From positions 1 through 9,836 of the forward strand of contig CAZJPN010000015.1 in the NCBI GenBank assembly GCA_964547905.1: 9,836 bases of DNA, written 5' to 3'. The position numbers and the translations under genes were made by a program. Source of the stretch: JAJYLM01 sp964547905 (GTDB taxonomy: Bacteria; JAMCPX01). Of the stretch, positions 7,205-9,836 are shown in pieces. Under the pieces are notes generated by a model. The model was not told where the DNA came from. It was given only the letters and a program-made list of their open reading frames with translations, and made no database searches. Each line of letters starts with the position of its first letter. Position 1 is the stretch's first letter.

Positions 7205-7972
7205 TCATCCTTTGGTATTCTTTATTGAAAAATTAAGACTTTTTGAGTATCTGTCCAGTATCCTTTCTGCTTCCCTTATCCTCCCTTCGGCCTTCGGATA
7301 ATTTGCGTCTTCTGATGTCAGGCGGTAATGGGGAGCCCCTAAATAAAGTATCTTAACTCCTGCTTCTTCTATCTCGGAGCATATTTTTTTTATAAGAGGC
7401 ATGCCGACATCACCAGAGGATGCGGTTAACTCCATCGTATAGGATACCTCATACCTTTTGGGTTTTGTGTTTTTTATGACAATTTCAGAAATTGCCTCGC
7501 TGAATTTTGGATTTTTAAGAAAATCGGTAAACGTCTTGTCAGAATAGGTCTTGCTGGTTAGTTCATAATAGGTTGTGATTTTTTTTGACAGCTCTTTTAT
7601 TATGGCTTCCCTGTTCTGTTCGTTCTTGCTGTTTATTATAGCCTGATTGAAAAGTTTCTCTGATCTTTTTTCAAGGTTGTATTCGTTTATTTTGTCAGTG
7701 CGCTCTTTGTTGTTTGTTTTTTTTAGTGAAATGTCTACTGTTCTCTTTTCTTTGTCTACGGAAATAACTTTTGCTACAGATTTTTGGCCTTCTTTTATGA
7801 ATTCGTGGATGTTTTTTATCCAGCCGGATGCTATTTCCGATATGGGCAGGTATGCATCTAGCTTGTACTCTATAAGTCCACAATATGCCCCATGCGGCAC
7901 TATCTTGTTTATTTTTATTAACACCAGTTCTTTTTCTTCGGGCAACTCCCTGTTTATGAGCGTTTGAATCAC
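7205..7972 (-). CDS. eif2a: Translation initiation factor 2 subunit alpha (aIF2-alpha)
   Basis: This is the alpha subunit of aIF2, the alpha-beta-gamma factor that brings initiator Met-tRNA to the small ribosomal subunit. At 255 residues it is close to the normal archaeal length. An S1-type RNA-binding domain lies at about 12-85 and includes GAYCGLIEYKLDAYLPISEIASGW in two halves (28-39 and 40-51) and a VISVDKEKRTVDISLK ending. A helical domain follows (about 90-165), then an alpha/beta domain (about 172-250) with LGAPHYRL (211-218). The start is GTG and overlaps the eL42 stop as GTGA, so the two are probably translationally coupled. The GTG is itself part of a GAGGTGA string, so the ribosome binding site is unclear; a GAGAT 6 nt upstream or a later start such as TTG at 7945 are alternatives. 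The usual eS27 gene is missing upstream and Nop10 downstream. Confidence 0.95.
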   Translation of the reverse strand: MIQTLINRELPEEKELVLIKINKIVPHGAYCGLIEYKLDAYLPISEIASGWIKNIHEFIKEGQKSVAKVISVDKEKRTVDISLKKTNNKERTDKINEYNLEKRSEKLFNQAIINSKNEQNREAIIKELSKKITTYYELTSKTYSDKTFTDFLKNPKFSEAISEIVIKNTKPKRYEVSYTMELTASSGDVGMPLIKKICSEIEEAGVKILYLGAPHYRLTSEDANYPKAEGRIREAERILDRYSKSLNFSIKNTKG

Positions 7973-8250
7973 CTCTTGATCTCTATTTTCTTCCTTGTCC
8001 TTAAGCCAAGTATGCGCTCCCTCTTTTTTTTGCAGATTTTACATTCCAAAAGCACTTTTTGCTTTTTGCCTAGTTTTTTAGGGTGTATTTTCAGCTCTAC
8101 GCTTCCTACATAGCCTTTTATTGCGCGGTTGTGCCTTCTGGTGGCCTTGCTGAGCCCGCGCTGCATCCCGCGCGAGACGTTGTGTGTAGCGTGTTGGGTG
8201 TGTTTATTACATGTTGGGCAGTATGTATTGATTTCCTTTGATATTTTCAT
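7969..8250 (-). CDS. rpl44e: Large-subunit ribosomal protein eL42 (L44e)
   Basis: This basic 93-residue protein is the archaeal/eukaryotic large-subunit protein near the E site. It begins with the family hallmark KEINTYCPTC and carries two zinc-binding CxxC pairs, Cys11/Cys14 and Cys70/Cys73 (ECKIC). Length and composition are normal for the family. The ATG has AAGGTG 6 nt upstream (8257-8262), the clearest ribosome binding site in this block. It heads a tight operon with aIF2-alpha (4-nt overlap) and PAC2, and lies 132 nt downstream of the GINS stop with a TATA-like box in that gap. Confidence 0.95.
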   Translation of the reverse strand: MKISKEINTYCPTCNKHTQHATHNVSRGMQRGLSKATRRHNRAIKGYVGSVELKIHPKKLGKKQKVLLECKICKKKRERILGLRTRKKIEIKR

Positions 8251-8256
8251 CTAAAA

Positions 8257-8262
8257 CACCTT
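8257..8262 (-). promoter_or_regulatory. Ribosome binding site of eL42
   Basis: On the minus strand AAGGTG ends 6 nt before the ATG at 8250. It is a strong match to the anti-16S sequence at normal spacing and fixes the start. Confidence 0.65.
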
Positions 8263-8340
8263 AAGTGACGTTTCGGCAGTGTTTTGCTGGTAGTTTATGG
8301 TGGTGAGTTGTTTGTTATAATACATAATATACATGCAGAT

Positions 8341-8348
8341 ATTTATAA
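8341..8348 (-). promoter_or_regulatory. Candidate TATA box for the eL42-aIF2alpha-PAC2 operon
   Basis: Read on the minus strand the gap after the GINS stop holds GGTTATAAATATC, with TTATAAAT at the stated place. A start about 25 nt on (near 8318) would give a leader of about 70 nt. This allows the operon to be transcribed apart from GINS, though read-through is also possible. Confidence 0.4.
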
Positions 8349-8382
8349 CCGCGTGGTTTGTCTTTGTTGTGATTTTTGGATT

Positions 8383-8859
8383 TTAAGTTATAGCTTCGCC
8401 TATCTTGTTGTTTACAAGGAAAGCTGCCTCTTCGCCTTCTGTGCACTCGATTATCTGGTTCGGTTCATACGGCCCCATTTTGCCTCCTTTCGGGTTTATT
8501 ATCTCGGGTATTTTGTATAGTATCTTGATTTTTATTGTTTTTTGTTTTTCGCTTTTTTCTTCTATCAGTTTTTTGATTTTTGAGTATATTTCCGTTTCCT
8601 CTTCGGTTAGTTGCAACGGCGGACGTCTGTCGTATGCAAGATAAACAAGCAGCTTCTGGAGCCTGCGTGTTTTTAATGCTTGGAGTGTTTTTAGGGTGTT
8701 TTCTTTTGTTTTTTTAGCTTCGGGACCGTCTTCGACCGTCACTGTGCTCCTTTCCTCTGCTTTTTTATAAAAATCCTTCGTGATGGGCAGAAGCTCGCCT
8801 GTTTTTTTCTCTTCGGCAAACTTGTCGAACACGGTTTTTATAAATTCTGCGCTCTCCAT
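8383..8859 (-). CDS. gins51: GINS complex subunit, Gins51 (GINS15) type
   Basis: GINS joins MCM helicase and Cdc45/GAN in the archaeal replicative helicase. The N-terminal helical A domain includes the family-like stretch around RRLQKLLVYLAYDRRPP, then LTEEETEIYSKIKKLI. A small C-terminal B domain follows, with PYEPNQIIECTEGEEAAFLV and a final GEAIT. The A-then-B order is that of the Sld5/Psf1-like Gins51 group. I chose the ATG at 8859 (158 residues) because it starts directly at the helix MESAEFIKTVFDKF, has GGCGGT a few bases upstream, and lies about 36 nt from a TATA-like box. The frame also opens at GTG 8883 and ATG 8877, which would add 8 or 6 residues. It sits between the initiator tRNA and eL42, the known archaeal replication-translation gene neighbourhood. 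The sequence is divergent, so the subunit type is less sure than the family. Confidence 0.75.
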   Translation of the reverse strand: MESAEFIKTVFDKFAEEKKTGELLPITKDFYKKAEERSTVTVEDGPEAKKTKENTLKTLQALKTRRLQKLLVYLAYDRRPPLQLTEEETEIYSKIKKLIEEKSEKQKTIKIKILYKIPEIINPKGGKMGPYEPNQIIECTEGEEAAFLVNNKIGEAIT

Positions 8860-8891
8860 GTAACCGCCAGACCACATTTCCACTATTCTTC

Positions 8892-8899
8892 TAATATAA
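8892..8899 (-). promoter_or_regulatory. Candidate TATA box for GINS
   Basis: TTATATTA on the minus strand, in the 126-bp gap between the tRNA 3' end and the GINS start at 8859. Transcription from about 8870 would give a very short leader before the ATG at 8859. The region is very AT-rich, so other placements are possible. Confidence 0.35.
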
Positions 8900-8985
8900 T
8901 ATTATTGATACAAGATATGTATTAAAACAAGGTTATTATTATATTGTTGGTTTTTTTTCATTGAATTGTGGAAACACAAGGTATG

Positions 8986-9060
8986 TAGCGAGGGATGGAT
9001 TTGAACCACCGATCTCCGGGTTATGAGCCCGGCGGGCACTCCGAGCTACCCTACCTCGCT
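8986..9060 (-). tRNA. Initiator tRNA-Met (anticodon CAT)
   Basis: The acceptor stem pairs AGCGAGG with CCTCGCT, the D stem GGGT with GCCC, the anticodon stem CCGGG with CCCGG, and the T stem GGTGG with CCATC (one G-U pair) around TTCAAAT. The anticodon CAT is at 9023-9025. The first pair A1:U72 and the three G:C pairs at the base of the anticodon stem mark it as the initiator rather than elongator methionine tRNA. The discriminator is A and CCA is not encoded. Its first 10 nt overlap the end of the TFE gene on the same strand, and the TFE stop TAG is tRNA bases 8-10. The 60 nt upstream are fairly GC-rich and hold no TATA box at the right distance, so it is probably transcribed with TFE. Confidence 0.95.
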
Positions 9061-9740
9061 TCTAACATTAATTCAGCTTCTTCCCTACCTAAACGCCTCA
9101 GTGGCCCTCCGCAGCCACACCTAAAAGCACATTCGACAGCAACATCGAACGGGAGGAGCATCTTGTGTTTTTTAAAACAAAACCCACAGATAAAAAAATC
9201 ATTGCAGTCTCTAGGCAGGTTGCTCGTTTTTTTATCAGCCCCATTCGAAACCGTCTTGCCGAACTCACACAGAGACGCGTTGTCTATATACCATTCAAAA
9301 GTAAGCCACCCCTTCGTATCTCTATTTACATTATATCTCACTACACCATAACCATTCAGCACATTAAGTACGCGGCGTGTTTCGTTAAGTTTTAATTCTA
9401 GTGTTTCGGCTATCTTTTCATCGGTCTCGGGACGGAAACACAACGTTTTCAGTATGTTATTGGCATGGCTCCCGACATTTTTAGATACGAATTCGAAGAA
9501 AAAAGAGCTCTCGAGAAGTGTCTTGACCTCTTCTCCCAAGATGCTCCTCCGTTCCACGATTTCGGGTTGGATGTCCATGACTGTGTGCTTTCCCCGTTTG
9601 TTTTTGTTTTCGCGCCTCGCCGCATTAACTACCGAAGCCCCGGCTCTGCCGGCAGCATACTTCTTCAAAACACCGCGCGTGCCTTTACTCTTCCTAGCAC
9701 TTACAATTACCCTTCTAACACTATGTTTTTTTACAACCAC
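9051..9740 (-). CDS. tfe: Transcription factor E alpha (TFE), with basic N-terminal extension
   Basis: TFE, the archaeal TFIIE-alpha homologue, helps RNA polymerase open promoter DNA. The winged-helix domain (about 75-153) shows TDEKIAETLELKLNETRRVL (107-126) and a wing ending GWLTFEWYID (144-153). After a linker comes a zinc ribbon (183-214) with Cys185/Cys188 and FRCGCGGPL, so the second knuckle is C-x-C (Cys208, Cys210) where homologues have C-x-x-C. Ahead of the winged helix lie about 74 extra residues, the first 54 very rich in Lys, Arg and Ala (about 17 Lys/Arg). The frame opens at GTG 9740; the first ATG is at 9578 (residue 55) and would give 175 residues, the usual TFE length, but has only a distant GGGGA upstream. 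The start is therefore uncertain. The last codons and the TAG lie inside the initiator tRNA gene. Confidence 0.85.
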   Translation of the reverse strand: MVVKKHSVRRVIVSARKSKGTRGVLKKYAAGRAGASVVNAARRENKNKRGKHTVMDIQPEIVERRSILGEEVKTLLESSFFFEFVSKNVGSHANNILKTLCFRPETDEKIAETLELKLNETRRVLNVLNGYGVVRYNVNRDTKGWLTFEWYIDNASLCEFGKTVSNGADKKTSNLPRDCNDFFICGFCFKKHKMLLPFDVAVECAFRCGCGGPLRRLGREEAELMLEAR

Positions 9741-9754
9741 CAGATCGCCGTGTT

Positions 9755-9762
9755 TTTATAAA
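9755..9762 (-). promoter_or_regulatory. Candidate TATA box for TFE
   Basis: TTTATAAA, symmetrical on both strands, lies 15 nt before the GTG at 9740. That is slightly too close for a start at or before the GTG. A second TATA-like string, TATACAAT near 9774-9781, would place the start a little upstream of the GTG. If the first box is the real one, an internal start such as ATG 9578 becomes more likely. Confidence 0.3.
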
Positions 9763-9800
9763 AAATGCAAAAGTATTGTATACTACTATTACACCAACCA

Positions 9801-9812
9801 GATATATATACC
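9801..9812. promoter_or_regulatory. TATA-like stretch near the right edge
   Basis: GATATATATACC could serve as a TATA box for a rightward gene that begins beyond the window, or for TFE on the minus strand. Only 24 bases follow before the edge, so nothing more can be said. Confidence 0.2.
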
Positions 9813-9836
9813 TTTTACAAAGCGCGAGTCGGAACG

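Noticed and set aside
8951..8958. Run of eight T residues as a terminator
   Set aside because: It is on the plus strand, where no gene ends nearby; all flanking genes are on the minus strand.
8966..8979. Small hairpin TTGTG-GAAA-CACAA beside the initiator tRNA
   Set aside because: A 5-bp stem is short enough to occur by chance in AT-rich DNA. It lies 6 nt past the tRNA 3' end, so a role in processing is possible but not supported further.
8995..9351. Plus-strand open frame starting MDLNHRSPGYEPGG
   Set aside because: Its N-terminus is the antisense of the initiator tRNA, a well-known source of false proteins, and the rest is antisense to TFE.
1..9836. CRISPR arrays, insertion sequences, attachment sites or phage genes
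   Set aside because: No regularly spaced repeats, transposase, integrase or terminal inverted repeats were seen; nearly all of the window is covered by core genes.

Overview
The window looks archaeal. It carries eL42 (L44e), the alpha subunit of initiation factor 2, a GINS replication subunit, the general transcription factor TFE, a PAC2/PbaB-type proteasome assembly chaperone homologue, a tRNA-Lys and an initiator tRNA-Met of the A1:U72 type; neither tRNA gene encodes its CCA end. TATA-like boxes and GGTG/GAGGT-type ribosome binding sites precede several genes. Next to these sits a bacterial-type gyrBA pair, as in many Euryarchaeota and some DPANN archaea. Base composition is moderately AT-rich and spacing is tight. 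A small-genome archaeon (for example a Micrarchaeota/Diapherotrites-like or other euryarchaeal lineage) fits, but I cannot fix the phylum from this sequence.

Layout. (1) 1-3714, minus strand: gyrB followed after 7 nt by gyrA, which runs off the left edge with 597 codons visible. (2) 3715-3983: a divergent intergenic region with TATA-like boxes facing both ways. (3) 3984-5379, plus strand: a P-loop protein of the cyclic 2,3-diphosphoglycerate synthetase-like family (COG2403 type), with tRNA-Lys(CTT) beginning 4 nt after its stop. (4) 5380-6349, plus strand: an intergenic region with an imperfect hairpin, then a DUF92 membrane protein (the family that includes phytyl-phosphate kinase VTE6). (5) 6350-9740, minus strand, read right to left: TFE, initiator tRNA-Met, GINS (Gins51-like), eL42, aIF2-alpha, PAC2. 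The last three form a compact operon (4-nt overlap, then a 4-nt gap).

The right-hand block belongs to the known archaeal neighbourhood that joins replication genes (GINS/primase/PCNA) to eL42-eS27-aIF2alpha-Nop10. Here the eS27 and Nop10 genes are absent from their usual places, while TFE and the initiator tRNA, the partner of aIF2, lie at the head of the block. I do not see a wholly new multi-gene system. The most striking point is that the TFE stop codon is nucleotides 8-10 (U8-A9-G10) of the initiator tRNA, a 10-nt same-strand overlap, so one transcript could not give both a mature tRNA and an intact TFE message. Other points are a long basic N-terminal extension and a C-x-C zinc knuckle in TFE, an isoleucine at the quinolone-determining position of GyrA, and palindromes upstream of the DUF92 gene.
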